Positions 41,820 to 50,516 of a stretch of 64,000 bases of DNA are shown in pieces. The DNA is taken from assembly GCA_023391625.1 (NCBI GenBank), contig JAEWAN010000033.1, positions 62,001 to 126,000 on the forward strand, written 5' to 3'. The translations under genes and the position numbers were made by a program. Source of the DNA: Bacteroidota bacterium. Its GTDB lineage: Bacteria; Bacteroidota; Bacteroidia; Bacteroidales; Paludibacteraceae. Position 1 is the stretch's first letter, and each line of letters opens with the position of its first letter. The notes below the pieces were generated by a model that worked only from the letters and a program-made list of their open reading frames with translations, was not told the origin of the DNA and made no database searches.

Positions 41820-43151
41820 TCAATATATATCTTTTACCAATACTTTATCTGTTTCCTCCCGGGACATGGAACGTAATTCCAGAGTCTTTTTCCAGAAAGC
41901 TTCCATTAACGGATTATCTTTATTAGACAGAAACAATTCTGACCCATGCGTTTCTACCTTATCAAAAAGGATTCCTACTGTCAGTTTGTTAATATCAAGG
42001 GCAGGCTGGTAACTTTTACTTTTATTGGCTTGGTTAAAAACCTCTATCAGTACCCCGGAATCGACCAAACGCCCTAAAAGCTGGTTTACCAGACGAATGG
42101 GAAGGTTATACCTTTTGGCTATTTCTTCTGATGTCAGAGGAGGTTTGTCCTGCTCAAACTGCTTAACCACAACATAGGACAGAAACAATAACAGAAAATT
42201 ACGATAGCGGATACTAATTGTTTTGGTATCCGTCTCGTAATCAAAATTATGAAGATTCTGCGAAGCGTATGAAAGTTCAGCTCCAAACAAAATAATAAGA
42301 CAGGATATACGTATCCACAACAACAGTAAAGGAATAGCAGCAAATCCCCCGTATATGGCATTATAACGGGATAAGTTTATCTGTCCGCTAATGTACAACA
42401 TCTGGAAGAGCTGGAATGCCGTACCCGTTATAACCCCGGCTATTAAAGCATTAACAAACTTAACCCTTGTATTAGGAATAGCCATATACATGACAACAAA
42501 AACAATCCAGTTAATAAAAACCGGCGATAATTTAACCAACACACGTACAAGAGGACTGATTATATTATATAAAAACGTGCTGGATAAAGTTGACGATATA
42601 TATATGGATAACCCGCTTGACACCCCTATCAGAATAGGAATCAATAAAATAGTAGAAAAATACATGGTGAACTGCCGGATAATGGAACGGGATTTTTTCA
42701 CCTGCCACACATCATTAAAGGCATTCTCCACCTGCATGAAAAAATTGACTACAGACCAAAGCAATATAACAACTCCGATCCCGATAAATATCCCCCCGTG
42801 CGTAGTCTCCAAGTACCTTTCAACAAAATTCATAATCATGGGGGTCATATTCATTTTATCGACATAAGTATCTTTCAGAGATTCCTCTATCATACCCTCC
42901 AAGCCAAATCCCTTGGCTATGGATATAAAAAGCGCAATAATAGGAACAATCGCAAAAAGGATGGAGTAAGTCAATGCTGAAGCCCTGACATTAAGATTGT
43001 CTGAAACAAATCCCCTGATAGCCAGGATAAGCGTTTTTATGATATTGTATAAGAGCAGGCGGGAACGCGAAAGTTCATACCCGGTAATCCGCCAGATATC
43101 ATGACGGATGAAATTATAAGTACGGACAAAAAAATCTTTAATTTTAGCCAT
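41820..43151 (-). CDS. YihY/BrkB family membrane protein
   Basis: An integral membrane protein of 443 residues with six to seven helices in the first 300 and a winged-helix-like C-terminal part (about 330-400: PPLTSEEIAKRYNLPIRLVNQLLGRLVDSGVLIEVF). Family patterns are NVRASALTYSILFAIVPIIALFISIAKGFG and NRSRYNAIYGGFAAIPLLLLWIRISCLIILFGAELSYA-type C-terminal helices. The apparent longer frame to 43232 runs into the RNase P RNA gene; the ATG at 43151 (MAKIKDFF) is the real start. It directly follows rnpB. Function unknown; older labelling as RNase BN is wrong for this family. Confidence 0.92.
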   Translation of the reverse strand: MAKIKDFFVRTYNFIRHDIWRITGYELSRSRLLLYNIIKTLILAIRGFVSDNLNVRASALTYSILFAIVPIIALFISIAKGFGLEGMIEESLKDTYVDKMNMTPMIMNFVERYLETTHGGIFIGIGVVILLWSVVNFFMQVENAFNDVWQVKKSRSIIRQFTMYFSTILLIPILIGVSSGLSIYISSTLSSTFLYNIISPLVRVLVKLSPVFINWIVFVVMYMAIPNTRVKFVNALIAGVITGTAFQLFQMLYISGQINLSRYNAIYGGFAAIPLLLLWIRISCLIILFGAELSYASQNLHNFDYETDTKTISIRYRNFLLLFLSYVVVKQFEQDKPPLTSEEIAKRYNLPIRLVNQLLGRLVDSGVLIEVFNQANKSKSYQPALDINKLTVGILFDKVETHGSELFLSNKDNPLMEAFWKKTLELRSMSREETDKVLVKDIY

Positions 43152-43165
43152 GACATTGCATAATA

Positions 43166-43562
43166 AAAAAGCAGGTCTGTAAGCCGGGTTCCGTACTCTG
43201 CATGCAGAGTGTCTGCCATTTATCTGGAACAAATGTTACCATTTGTCTCTAGCGATCTACCCCCCGGCATCGGACGAGCAATCCTACATGCGCCGGTATA
43301 CATGATCTTGCAACCCATCAGACGTACGGCTCCGGATGTTACCACCCGGACCGGTAGGCTCTTACCCCACCTTTTCACCCTTACTTCCGGCACTTCTGTA
43401 TGCGCTACAAAGAGCTACAAAACAAGGTTTGCCGCAAGCGGTTATTTTCTGTTACGTTACTCTGCCCTCACGAACAGCTTCCCGTTAGGAAGCATGGTGC
43501 TCTGTGTTGCCCGGACTTTCCTCTTTTCTTGTGCAGAAAAGCGACAGACCGACCTGCTTTAT
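43166..43562 (-). ncRNA. rnpB: RNase P RNA, bacterial class A
   Basis: Catalytic RNA for tRNA 5' maturation. On the minus strand P1 begins AGCAGGTC and closes with GACCTGC near the 3' end. The P4 and CR-I core GAGGAAAGTCCGGGC is seen, then AACACAGAGC, the GGTAAGAGCCTACCGG segment, a CR-V-type ATAGATCGCT-like stretch before P2 closure, and the 3' part GAACCCGGCTTACAGACC. Length of about 397 bases fits the class. A TATATTTG -7 box (43574-43567) lies right upstream. The 3' T-run (TTTTTTAT) may end it. ORFs drawn across this region are not genes. Confidence 0.95.
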
Positions 43563-43566
43563 TATG

Positions 43567-43574
43567 CAAATATA
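43567..43574 (-). promoter_or_regulatory. -7 box of rnpB
   Basis: TATATTTG on the minus strand, about 5 bases before the predicted RNA 5' end. Confidence 0.65.
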
Positions 43575-43631
43575 CTTATTTTATTTAGATACCTATAAAT
43601 ATAAAATGAGATACTCACTCAGAAAAACTGT

Positions 43632-44003
43632 TTATTTCACAATGCAAATACCTAACCATACGGCCAACAAACCGGTTATCACACTCGCTGCTATATAAAC
43701 AAATGCCAAAGCTAAATTCCCGGATTGAACAAGCTGCATGTTTTCCAACGCGAAAGTGGAAAAAGTAGTATATCCTCCACAAAAACCAATGACGAGCAAA
43801 TGCCTTAAATCACTGTTTCCAATATCATATCTCTCAAACACCCCCACCAATAACCCGATAACAAGGCAGCCAAGCAAATTGACAACAAAGGTATGCAAAG
43901 GGAAAGATGTATCAACCAGTTTCTTCACCAGCACATTAGTAAGGAAACGCAATATACTTCCCACACCTCCGCCTAATCCAACTAAAAGAACCGCACGTAA
44001 CAT
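43632..44003 (-). CDS. crcB: fluoride channel Fluc/CrcB
   Basis: A 123-residue four-helix membrane protein forming a dual-topology fluoride channel. Signatures are GLGGGVGSILRF, HTFVVNLLGCLVIGLL with the pore Asn, and GFCGGYTTFSTFALEN with the conserved Phe and Thr residues. A TACTTTTG -7 box lies upstream (44039-44032, minus strand). I see no fluoride riboswitch in the short leader. Confidence 0.95.
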   Translation of the reverse strand: MLRAVLLVGLGGGVGSILRFLTNVLVKKLVDTSFPLHTFVVNLLGCLVIGLLVGVFERYDIGNSDLRHLLVIGFCGGYTTFSTFALENMQLVQSGNLALAFVYIAASVITGLLAVWLGICIVK

Positions 44004-44031
44004 ATCGTATAATTATGATCAGTTAAAAGTA

Positions 44032-44039
44032 CAAAAGTA
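44032..44039 (-). promoter_or_regulatory. -7 box of crcB
   Basis: TACTTTTG on the minus strand, 28 bases before the ATG at 44003. The -33 is not clear. Confidence 0.5.
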
Positions 44040-44108
44040 ATAAACTTTCCTCGTTAAAAATACCGCATGCAATAAAGTTCATTTACATGACAACAGGTAA
44101 TCCGTCAA

Positions 44109-44152
44109 AAACAACAATCCCGGCAAGTAAGCTCACCGGGATTGTTGTTTAC
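44109..44152 (-). terminator. terminator of the kor/vor operon
   Basis: ACAACAATCCCGG pairs with CCGGGATTGTTGT around a 12-base loop, about 18 bases after the last stop. Confidence 0.88.
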
Positions 44153-44169
44153 AGTAAAAAAATTATGCA

Positions 44170-44715
44170 TTAATTTATTTTTTCAATCAAATCCATGCCT
44201 TTCTTTATTGCAGCTTCATTCATTGGCAATAAATGATGGTGACGTTCCGGCAAAGACTTTTTCAAGCCCTGCAATACGTTATCTACCGTTGCAATAGGAC
44301 GTACTTTTATTAATCCACCCAGAATAATCATATTCAGGGTTTTTGCCATATTATTAGCAGTAGCGTATTCCGTAGCGTTAATACGATAAACATTGATATC
44401 CTTTCTTGTAGGATACTGATGGATAGTACTTCCGTCAAAAATCAACGTTCCCCCCGGTTTCACCTTGCTTTCAAAGCGTTCCATAGAAGGCTGATTCAAT
44501 ACCACAACGGTATCGTATGAATTTAATATCGGTGAACTGATACGTTCATCGCTCAATATTACTGTTACGTTAGCTGTTCCTCCGCGTTGTTCCGGACCAT
44601 AAGATGGCATCCAGGTTACCTCCTGCCCTTGCAATAAGCCTGAATAAGCAAGGATTTTACCCATTGAAAGGACACCCTGTCCACCAAAACCAGATATTAT
44701 TATTTCTTCTTTCAT
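44170..44715 (-). CDS. korC: 2-oxoacid:ferredoxin oxidoreductase, gamma subunit
   Basis: A 181-residue gamma subunit (POR family). It starts at MKEEIIISGFGGQGVLSMGKILAY, with the glycine-rich motif at residues 7-14; MPSYGPEQRGGTANVTVILSDE follows. A longer frame to 44751 adds 12 unconserved residues. It is the last gene of a four-gene operon (korD-A-B-C order). It helps the complex oxidise a 2-oxoacid with CoA to acyl-CoA, or run the reverse CO2-fixing reaction. Confidence 0.92.
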   Translation of the reverse strand: MKEEIIISGFGGQGVLSMGKILAYSGLLQGQEVTWMPSYGPEQRGGTANVTVILSDERISSPILNSYDTVVVLNQPSMERFESKVKPGGTLIFDGSTIHQYPTRKDINVYRINATEYATANNMAKTLNMIILGGLIKVRPIATVDNVLQGLKKSLPERHHHLLPMNEAAIKKGMDLIEKIN

Positions 44716-44791
44716 GTTCTTATATTTTAAATCAAAAGCACCGGAACCCAATCAAAAACAGAAGATTCCTGATCTTTTAACCTTAGGCTGA

Positions 44792-45553
44792 TTAAACATT
44801 CTTTAGATCACCCAGCGGATACGCAGGGAACATATTTTCTACCATCCAGTCATTAGAAGCTGCCGGAGATAATTTCCAACCTGAGTTACAGGTGGAAACG
44901 ATTTCTATTACCGACGTACCCTTTTTCTGAGCTGAATTTTCAAACCCTTTCTGAATAGCTTTTTTAGCTTTACGGACTCCGGCCACATTATGTACGCTCT
45001 GGCGTGTAACATAGCAAGTACCTTCTAATTCTGCCAGCAGTTTTGTAATGTTCAATGGATAACCATTCAATTCCACATTACGTCCATAAGGAGAAGTAGC
45101 CGTTTTCATCCCCTCCAGTGTTGTAGGCGCCATCTGACCACCGGTCATACCGTAGATACCGTTATTAATAAAAATAATCGTTATGTTTTCGCCACGGTTA
45201 CAAGCATGAATCGTTTCCGCAGTACCGATAGCAGCCAAGTCGCCGTCACCTTGATATGTAAATACATTACAATCCGGTAACAAACGTTTGATTCCGGTAG
45301 CCACTGCAGGCGCACGTCCGTGAGCAGCCTGTTGCCAGTCTATATCAATGTAATTGTATGCAAACACCGCACAACCTACCGGAGCTACACCGATAGTTTT
45401 TTCCTGTAATCCCATTTCGTCAATTACCTCAGCTAATATTTTATGTACCACACCGTGGCTACATCCGGGGCAATAGTGCATAGGAACATCCGTCATTAAT
45501 TTGGTTTTTTCATAAACCAAATTCGCTGGATTAATTATTTCGTTTGTTGTCAT
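44792..45553 (-). CDS. korB: 2-oxoacid:ferredoxin oxidoreductase, beta (TPP-binding) subunit
   Basis: A 253-residue TPP-binding subunit. MHYCPGCSHGVVHKILAEV has a cluster Cys. GVAPVGCAVF, ARAVATGIKRLLP-like sequence and YQGDGDLAAIGTAETIHACNRGENITIIFINNGIYGMTGGQ form the TPP and Mg motif (GDGD with a downstream NN). Nearby genes encode the other subunits. Family members annotated as 2-oxoglutarate and as 2-oxoisovalerate oxidoreductases look alike, so the substrate is uncertain. Confidence 0.93.
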   Translation of the reverse strand: MTTNEIINPANLVYEKTKLMTDVPMHYCPGCSHGVVHKILAEVIDEMGLQEKTIGVAPVGCAVFAYNYIDIDWQQAAHGRAPAVATGIKRLLPDCNVFTYQGDGDLAAIGTAETIHACNRGENITIIFINNGIYGMTGGQMAPTTLEGMKTATSPYGRNVELNGYPLNITKLLAELEGTCYVTRQSVHNVAGVRKAKKAIQKGFENSAQKKGTSVIEIVSTCNSGWKLSPAASNDWMVENMFPAYPLGDLKNV

Positions 45554-45634
45554 ATTCTTATATTTTTAAATCAGAGAAATAACCGGATAAATTCAAGTTC
45601 CTTAAAACAGGGAACAATATATATCCGGAAAATA

Positions 45635-46714
45635 TTATTTAATTATTTTCTCTTTTAATGCGTTTAATACTTCATCCGGAGCCGGAACAATACCACCTAA
45701 ACGACCGTAATGTTCTACCGGAACCCTACCGTTTACAGCTAAACGAACATCGTCAATCATTTGTCCGGCATTCATCTCAACTGTCAACATACCTTTTGTC
45801 TGGTCGGCATATTTGCTGATTGCTTTAGTCGGGAACGGGAATAAAGTGATAGGACGTAACAAACCGGCTTTTATTCCTTCTTCACGAGCCATTTCAACAG
45901 CTTTCTGACAAACACGTGCCGTAGTACCGAAAGCAACAATCAGATATTCGGCATCTTCACATTGAAATTCTTCAAAAAGAACTTCGTTCTTTTCTATTTC
46001 ACGGTATTTAGCCTGCAATCCGTTGTTCACTTTTTCCATTTCTTCCGATTTAAGACAAAGTGAAGTAATTACGTTTTGTTTGTCGCCATTACGTTTTCCT
46101 AATGTAGCCCATGGACATTTTTCACGGATTTCTTCTTCCGTAGCACGTGGCTGATAAGGAGGCAAAACTACTTTTTCCATCATCTGACCGATCACTCCGT
46201 CTGCCAGTAACATAGTAGGGATTCTGTATTTAAAAGCAAGGTCAAATGCCAATACCGTATGGTCTGCCATTTCCTGAACTGACGCAGGAGCTAAAACAAT
46301 CATCTTATAGTCTCCATGTCCGCCGCCTTTTACTGCCTGATAATAATCTGCCTGACTAGGCTGAATTGTACCTAATCCCGGACCTCCACGCATTACGTTT
46401 ACAATAACACAAGGCAACTCGGCAGATGCTATGTATGAAATACCTTCCTGTTTCAAGCTAACGCCCGGACTAGAAGAACTGGTCATTGATTTTTTTCCGC
46501 AACCAGCCGCACCATATACCATATTTATAGCTGCAACTTCACTTTCTGCCTGCAAAACAACCATTCCTGTTGTTTCCCACGGTTTGAGCAGCATCAATGT
46601 TTCCATAATTTCAGACTGGGGTGTAATGGGATAACCGAAATATCCATCGCATCCGCAACGAATAGCAGCCTCGGCAATAGCCTCATTCCCCTTCATAAGT
46701 CTTACTTCTTCCAT
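45635..46714 (-). CDS. korA: 2-oxoacid:ferredoxin oxidoreductase, alpha subunit (KorA/VorB type)
   Basis: A 359-residue alpha subunit. MKGNEAIAEAAIRCGCDGYFGYPITPQSEIMETL opens domain I. GCGKKSMTSSSSPGVSLKQEGISYIASAELPCVIVNVMRGGPGLGTIQPSQADYYQAVKGGGHGDYKMIVLAPASVQEMADHTVLAFDLAFKYRIPTMLLADGVIGQM is typical of the family. A C-terminal domain (IVAFGTTARVCQKAVEMAREEGIKAGLLRPITLFPFP) follows. In public genomes this type is often named VorB (branched-chain), but in Bacteroidales it may act on 2-oxoglutarate. Encoded after korD by 52 bases. Confidence 0.92.
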   Translation of the reverse strand: MEEVRLMKGNEAIAEAAIRCGCDGYFGYPITPQSEIMETLMLLKPWETTGMVVLQAESEVAAINMVYGAAGCGKKSMTSSSSPGVSLKQEGISYIASAELPCVIVNVMRGGPGLGTIQPSQADYYQAVKGGGHGDYKMIVLAPASVQEMADHTVLAFDLAFKYRIPTMLLADGVIGQMMEKVVLPPYQPRATEEEIREKCPWATLGKRNGDKQNVITSLCLKSEEMEKVNNGLQAKYREIEKNEVLFEEFQCEDAEYLIVAFGTTARVCQKAVEMAREEGIKAGLLRPITLFPFPTKAISKYADQTKGMLTVEMNAGQMIDDVRLAVNGRVPVEHYGRLGGIVPAPDEVLNALKEKIIK

Positions 46715-46766
46715 ATTATTATTCTTTAATTCGTTTTAAATAAGTTTTATTTTCCAAACGGATGTA

Positions 46767-46991
46767 TTAAAGTTTTACTTTATATACTGTAATACAAGCA
46801 TCCGGACATACATAAGCGCAAGCAGCACATCCTACACATGCGTCAGGATCAGCCATATAGGAATAACTGTATCCTTTATCATTAACTTCTTTTGATAAAG
46901 CCAATACTTTTGAAGGACAAGCCACAACACATAAATCGCAGCCTTTACAATGTTCGGTATCAACAACAACCGCTCCTTTTATCTTTGCCAT
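46767..46991 (-). CDS. korD: 4Fe-4S ferredoxin-type delta subunit
   Basis: A 74-residue protein with two 4Fe-4S motifs, CKGCDLCVVACP and CVGCAACAYVCP, each with the CxxCxxCxxxCP pattern. First gene of the operon. It carries electrons between the TPP centre and external ferredoxin. Confidence 0.93.
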   Translation of the reverse strand: MAKIKGAVVVDTEHCKGCDLCVVACPSKVLALSKEVNDKGYSYSYMADPDACVGCAACAYVCPDACITVYKVKL

Positions 46992-47016
46992 TATTTTTTC
47001 TTTTTAATTTGACGTG

Positions 47017-47024
47017 CAAAGGTA
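47017..47024 (-). promoter_or_regulatory. -7 box of the kor/vor operon
   Basis: TACCTTTG on the minus strand, 25 bases before the korD ATG. Confidence 0.55.
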
Positions 47025-47180
47025 ATCAATTTTAAATAAAAAAAATATACATTTCAACCACTTTTATTATTTATCCTTCTATCCTACACCTGACAAAAAG
47101 AACCGAACTTCTTTTTATTAAAGATTTCCGGAAATATCATTTTATTTTACACTGGAGTATAAAAACCCCCTGTTTTTTCG

Positions 47181-47188
47181 TAATTTTG
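47181..47188 (+). promoter_or_regulatory. -7 box of the DUF5063 gene
   Basis: TAATTTTG, 28 bases before the preferred ATG at 47217. It rules out the longer frame from 47193 as the likely start, since that lies at the predicted transcription start. Confidence 0.55.
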
Positions 47189-47216
47189 TTTTTTGTTTAT
47201 CAAAACACAATCAAAA

Positions 47217-47834
47217 ATGCAAAAAGACACTCCCACTGAAGACATCGTGTACGATAAAAATGTAATAGAATTTGTTACTGTAGTTGCAGAAACTTGCCTT
47301 TTTCTGGAACGGACGGAGGAATATACCAGAAACGGATTCATTACACAAGCAGTCAAACTATTGCCCTTGCTCTATTTAAAAGCCAATTTAGTTGATGTGC
47401 CGGAGTCCATGTCCGGTGAAATGGTGGAACGGTTTGTTTCGGAAGAAGACTATTTATTCGTACGAGAAAAAATAGAACATCTGCTGGGAAATGATAATAT
47501 ATATCTGGAAGTATTCCATCCGGACATGCAATACAGCGATACTCCCATAGCTGCATTTATTAGTGAAGACCTAGCCGACATTTACCAGGAACTTAAAGAT
47601 TTTGCAGCCAACTACAGCCTAGGAATCACGGACATCATGCATGAAGCTCTGGCTTTATGTATGGAAACCTTCCGGGAGCACTGGGGACAAAAAACGCTCA
47701 ATGCACTGCGCGCTCTGCATTCATTACGCTACAATGAAGACTTCAATACCTACGAAGAAAACGATCAGTTCAACTCCGAAGAAAATGCCTCTAACCGAAA
47801 CTCTTTTCTGGATTACCTCCGGGACTCGGAGTAA
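47217..47834 (+). CDS. DUF5063 family protein
   Basis: A 205-residue acidic, helix-rich cytoplasmic protein resembling DUF5063 of Bacteroidetes. Visible: VIEFVTVVAETCLFLERTEEYTRNGFITQAVKLLPLLYLKANLVD and IMHEALALCMETFREHWGQKTLNALRALHSLRY. Function unknown. It is followed after 42 bases by a RNase D-like gene and then an rlmI-like gene, all on the plus strand, so a role tied to RNA metabolism is possible but unproven. Confidence 0.82.
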   Translation: MQKDTPTEDIVYDKNVIEFVTVVAETCLFLERTEEYTRNGFITQAVKLLPLLYLKANLVDVPESMSGEMVERFVSEEDYLFVREKIEHLLGNDNIYLEVFHPDMQYSDTPIAAFISEDLADIYQELKDFAANYSLGITDIMHEALALCMETFREHWGQKTLNALRALHSLRYNEDFNTYEENDQFNSEENASNRNSFLDYLRDSE

Positions 47835-47876
47835 TTCATCCGGACGATTTAAAATCTTCACCGAAACCATACGCCC

Positions 47877-48497
47877 ATGTTTAAACAAAAAATAGCAAAA
47901 GAAGAAATCAACCAAATGCCTATCGTTCACTTTGATGGTAAAATCACGGTTATAGATGATATGACCAAAGTAGAGGCCGCCATAGAGGAACTTAATAAAC
48001 ACAATCTGGTAGGTATAGACACAGAGACCAAACCTTCCTTTACCAAAGGAAAAAAGAACAAGGTTTCTCTGATACAAATATCTACATTGGAAGAATGCTT
48101 CCTGTTCAGACTTAACTGTATCGACTTTCCGGTAGCTTTGATTAATTTCCTTGCCAATAAAAACATAAAAAAAATCGGGCTCTCTTTACGGGATGATATT
48201 TCCGGATTAAACAGACTCCATAAAATCAAAGCTGAAAACATTGTAGACCTCCAGTCTATCGTATCTAATTATGGAATCCTGGAGCTGGGACTTCAAAAGA
48301 TATTTGCAATCGTATTCGGACAAAAAATATCCAAATCACAGCAATTAAGCAACTGGGAAAGCGAAGCTCTCACCGAAGCTCAGCAACGATACGCTGCAAC
48401 GGATGCATGGGCATGTTTACAGATTTATTTGGAATTAATGAATCACAAACCTTTAACTGCCCAAGAAAAGGAGCAACTGATATCCGGAAACAATTAA
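47877..48497 (+). CDS. 3'-5' exonuclease, RNase D-like DEDD family
   Basis: A 206-residue single-domain DEDD exonuclease. ExoI is LVGIDTETKPSF, with Asp and Glu. ExoII is in KKIGLSLRDDISGL with Asp. ExoIII is TEAQQRYAATDAWACLQIYLEL, a Tyr-type (DEDDy) motif. HRDC domains of full RNase D are missing. Substrate unknown (RNA or DNA). It sits 48 bases before the rlmI-like gene. Confidence 0.9.
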   Translation: MFKQKIAKEEINQMPIVHFDGKITVIDDMTKVEAAIEELNKHNLVGIDTETKPSFTKGKKNKVSLIQISTLEECFLFRLNCIDFPVALINFLANKNIKKIGLSLRDDISGLNRLHKIKAENIVDLQSIVSNYGILELGLQKIFAIVFGQKISKSQQLSNWESEALTEAQQRYAATDAWACLQIYLELMNHKPLTAQEKEQLISGNN

Positions 48498-48545
48498 TCA
48501 CATGATTTATTAACATCACCAAAAGACATATTTTTTTAAGCTGAT

Positions 48546-49721
48546 ATGACAAATATAATTCTGAAACCCAAAAAAGAAGATAGTTTATTACGGTTTCACC
48601 CGTGGGTTTTCTCCGGCGCAATACAAAAAATAGAAGGAGAACCATCAGAAGGAGAATTGGTTAAAGTACTTGACAACCGGGGTAACTTCCTGGCTCTCGG
48701 ACATTACCAGATCGGAAGCATAGCTGTCAGAATCATCTCTTTTAAAGACATTGAGATAAACGATACTTTCTGGAAAGAACGTATTTTACATGCTTATGAA
48801 GTACGTAAGTCATTAGGATTAATCACAAACAATAATAATACATACAGACTGGTTCACGGAGAAGGAGATTCGCTTCCAGGATTAGTAATTGATGTGTACG
48901 GAAACACCGCAGTCATGCAAGCACATTCTGTGGGTATGCATGAAATCCGGCACACACTCTCACAGTGTCTTATAGAAAATATACCAACTATAAACAAGGT
49001 TTATTACAAATCAGAATCCACTCTGCCATACAAAGCAGCTATATCACCGGAAGACGGTTATCTGGCCGGAATCTCTCTGGATAGCACTCCTGCATTAGAA
49101 AACGGTCTGCATTTCAACGTAGACTGGCTGAAAGGTCAGAAAACAGGTTTTTTTGTAGACCAGCGCGATAACAGATCGTTGCTGGAACGTTATGCCAAAG
49201 AACGTTCCGTGCTGAATATGTTCTGCTATACAGGAGGATTTTCCGTATATGCCATGCGAGGCGGGGCTAAACTGGTGCATTCTGTAGACAGCTCGGCCAA
49301 GGCAATAGAACTAACCGACCAAAATATAGAAACCAACTTTCCGGGAGACCCGCGTCACCAGTCATATGCAGAAGATGCTTTCAAATTTCTGGATAATAAC
49401 GAAAACAAATACGACCTCATTATCCTTGATCCTCCAGCTTTCGCTAAGCACAGGGATGCACTGCGTAACGCGTTAAAAGGGTACAAACGTCTAAACGCAA
49501 AAGCGATGGAACAAATAAAACCGGGAGGTATCTTATTTACGTTCTCTTGTTCGCAGGTTGTTACGAAAGAACAATTCCGTCTGGCCGTTTTCAGCGCAGC
49601 TGCAGAAACAAAACGGAATATACGCATCCTCCACCAACTTACCCAGCCGGCAGACCATCCGGTAAACATCTACCACCCGGAAGGAGAATACTTGAAAGGA
49701 CTGGTATTGTGGGTAGAATGA
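48546..49721 (+). CDS. 23S rRNA m5C methyltransferase, RlmI family
   Basis: A 391-residue SAM-dependent methyltransferase. A PUA domain lies at about 2-75 (ILKPKKEDSLLRFHPWVFSGAIQKIEG). An EEHEE-like middle domain is followed by the Rossmann core with VLNMFCYTGGFSVYAMRGGAKLVHSVDSS and the motif IV LIILDPPAFAKHRDALRNALKGYKRLNAKAM. Motif VI is FTFSCSQVV with the catalytic Cys. It probably methylates C1962 of 23S rRNA, as RlmI does. Last gene of the three-gene run that begins with DUF5063. Confidence 0.93.
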   Translation: MTNIILKPKKEDSLLRFHPWVFSGAIQKIEGEPSEGELVKVLDNRGNFLALGHYQIGSIAVRIISFKDIEINDTFWKERILHAYEVRKSLGLITNNNNTYRLVHGEGDSLPGLVIDVYGNTAVMQAHSVGMHEIRHTLSQCLIENIPTINKVYYKSESTLPYKAAISPEDGYLAGISLDSTPALENGLHFNVDWLKGQKTGFFVDQRDNRSLLERYAKERSVLNMFCYTGGFSVYAMRGGAKLVHSVDSSAKAIELTDQNIETNFPGDPRHQSYAEDAFKFLDNNENKYDLIILDPPAFAKHRDALRNALKGYKRLNAKAMEQIKPGGILFTFSCSQVVTKEQFRLAVFSAAAETKRNIRILHQLTQPADHPVNIYHPEGEYLKGLVLWVE

Positions 49722-49740
49722 CAAAATTAAAAGTTAAAAT

Positions 49741-49772
49741 TTTGTTTATTTAATTCTATTTCTATATATTTG
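49741..49772 (+). promoter_or_regulatory. promoter of the ECF sigma gene
   Basis: TTTG at 49741-49744, 20 bases, TATATTTG at 49765-49772: a textbook Bacteroidetes housekeeping promoter. Transcription would start at about 49779 with an 85-base leader. The ATG is preceded by AGGAG at 49854-49858, a true Shine-Dalgarno, which is rare in this phylum. Confidence 0.85.
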
Positions 49773-49864
49773 CATTAGATATAACAATAAAAATTAAACA
49801 CTTACACTTAAAAACGAATGCCTATTGCCCATTATTACGCTTAAACTTTAAATAGGAGTAATAC

Positions 49865-50455
49865 ATGAATATACATCAATTAGCCGATGAACAATTGGTA
49901 AAGTTGTATGAAAAGGGCAATAACAAGGCTTTTGAAATATTGTTGGTACGTTACAAATCAAAAGTATATTCTTACATATACATGATTGTACGGAATCAGG
50001 AACTCGCCGAGGATATTTTTCAAGACACCTTTATCAAAGCTATCGCCACCATTCAACAAGGAAAATATGTTGAATCAGGAAAGTTTTTGGCCTGGATCAA
50101 CCGGATAGCCCACAATCTTATTATAGATTATTTCCGTCGGGAAAAGAATGAAAACACTTTTTCCGCCGATAGTGTGGACTACGACGTTACAAACGACACC
50201 AAACTGACGGAAAAAAGTATCGAAGATATTATATCCAACGAACAGGTACTCACCGACGTAGTGCAATTAATAGACTTACTGCCAGCTTCTCAACAGGAAG
50301 TCATCCGAATGCGTTTCTTCGAAGACCTGAGTTTCAAAGAAATAGCAGAAAAAACAGGTGTAAGCATTAATACAGCTCTCGGACGTATGCGCTATGCCCT
50401 ATTAAATCTGCGTAAAATAGCGGTAGAACATGATGTTTACCTGGAGATAAAATAA
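49865..50455 (+). CDS. ECF-type RNA polymerase sigma factor
   Basis: A 196-residue alternative sigma factor. Region 2 covers about 10-85: DEQLVKLYEKGNNKAFEILLVRYKSKVYSYIYMIVRNQELAEDIFQDTFIKAI and the -10 binding stretch FLAWINRIAHNLIIDYFRR. Region 4 covers about 130-185: VVQLIDLLPASQQEVIRMRFFEDLSFKEIAEKTGVSINTALGRMRYALLNLRKI. No FecR-type anti-sigma gene follows. A 61-residue protein is next (61 bases downstream). The neighbours suggest that it may control exported-protein genes downstream; this is inference. Confidence 0.93.
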   Translation: MNIHQLADEQLVKLYEKGNNKAFEILLVRYKSKVYSYIYMIVRNQELAEDIFQDTFIKAIATIQQGKYVESGKFLAWINRIAHNLIIDYFRREKNENTFSADSVDYDVTNDTKLTEKSIEDIISNEQVLTDVVQLIDLLPASQQEVIRMRFFEDLSFKEIAEKTGVSINTALGRMRYALLNLRKIAVEHDVYLEIK

Positions 50456-50516
50456 ACTTTCATCTTCATACACTAAATTGCCTAGGCTTTCGTTTATATA
50501 ATAAACCAATATATAA

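Noticed and set aside
43152..43232. N-terminal extension of the YihY gene
   Set aside because: The added 27 residues are translated from the 3' part of rnpB.
43209..43698. Overlapping plus-strand frames of 62-129 codons
   Set aside because: They cover the RNase P RNA gene on the opposite strand; the conserved RNA motifs explain the sequence.
44004..44031. Fluoride riboswitch ahead of crcB
   Set aside because: The leader after the predicted transcription start is too short and lacks the conserved motif.
49853..50455. Iron-type FecI/FecR system
   Set aside because: The sigma factor has no FecR-like gene and no linked SusC/TonB receptor, so the FecI model does not apply here.
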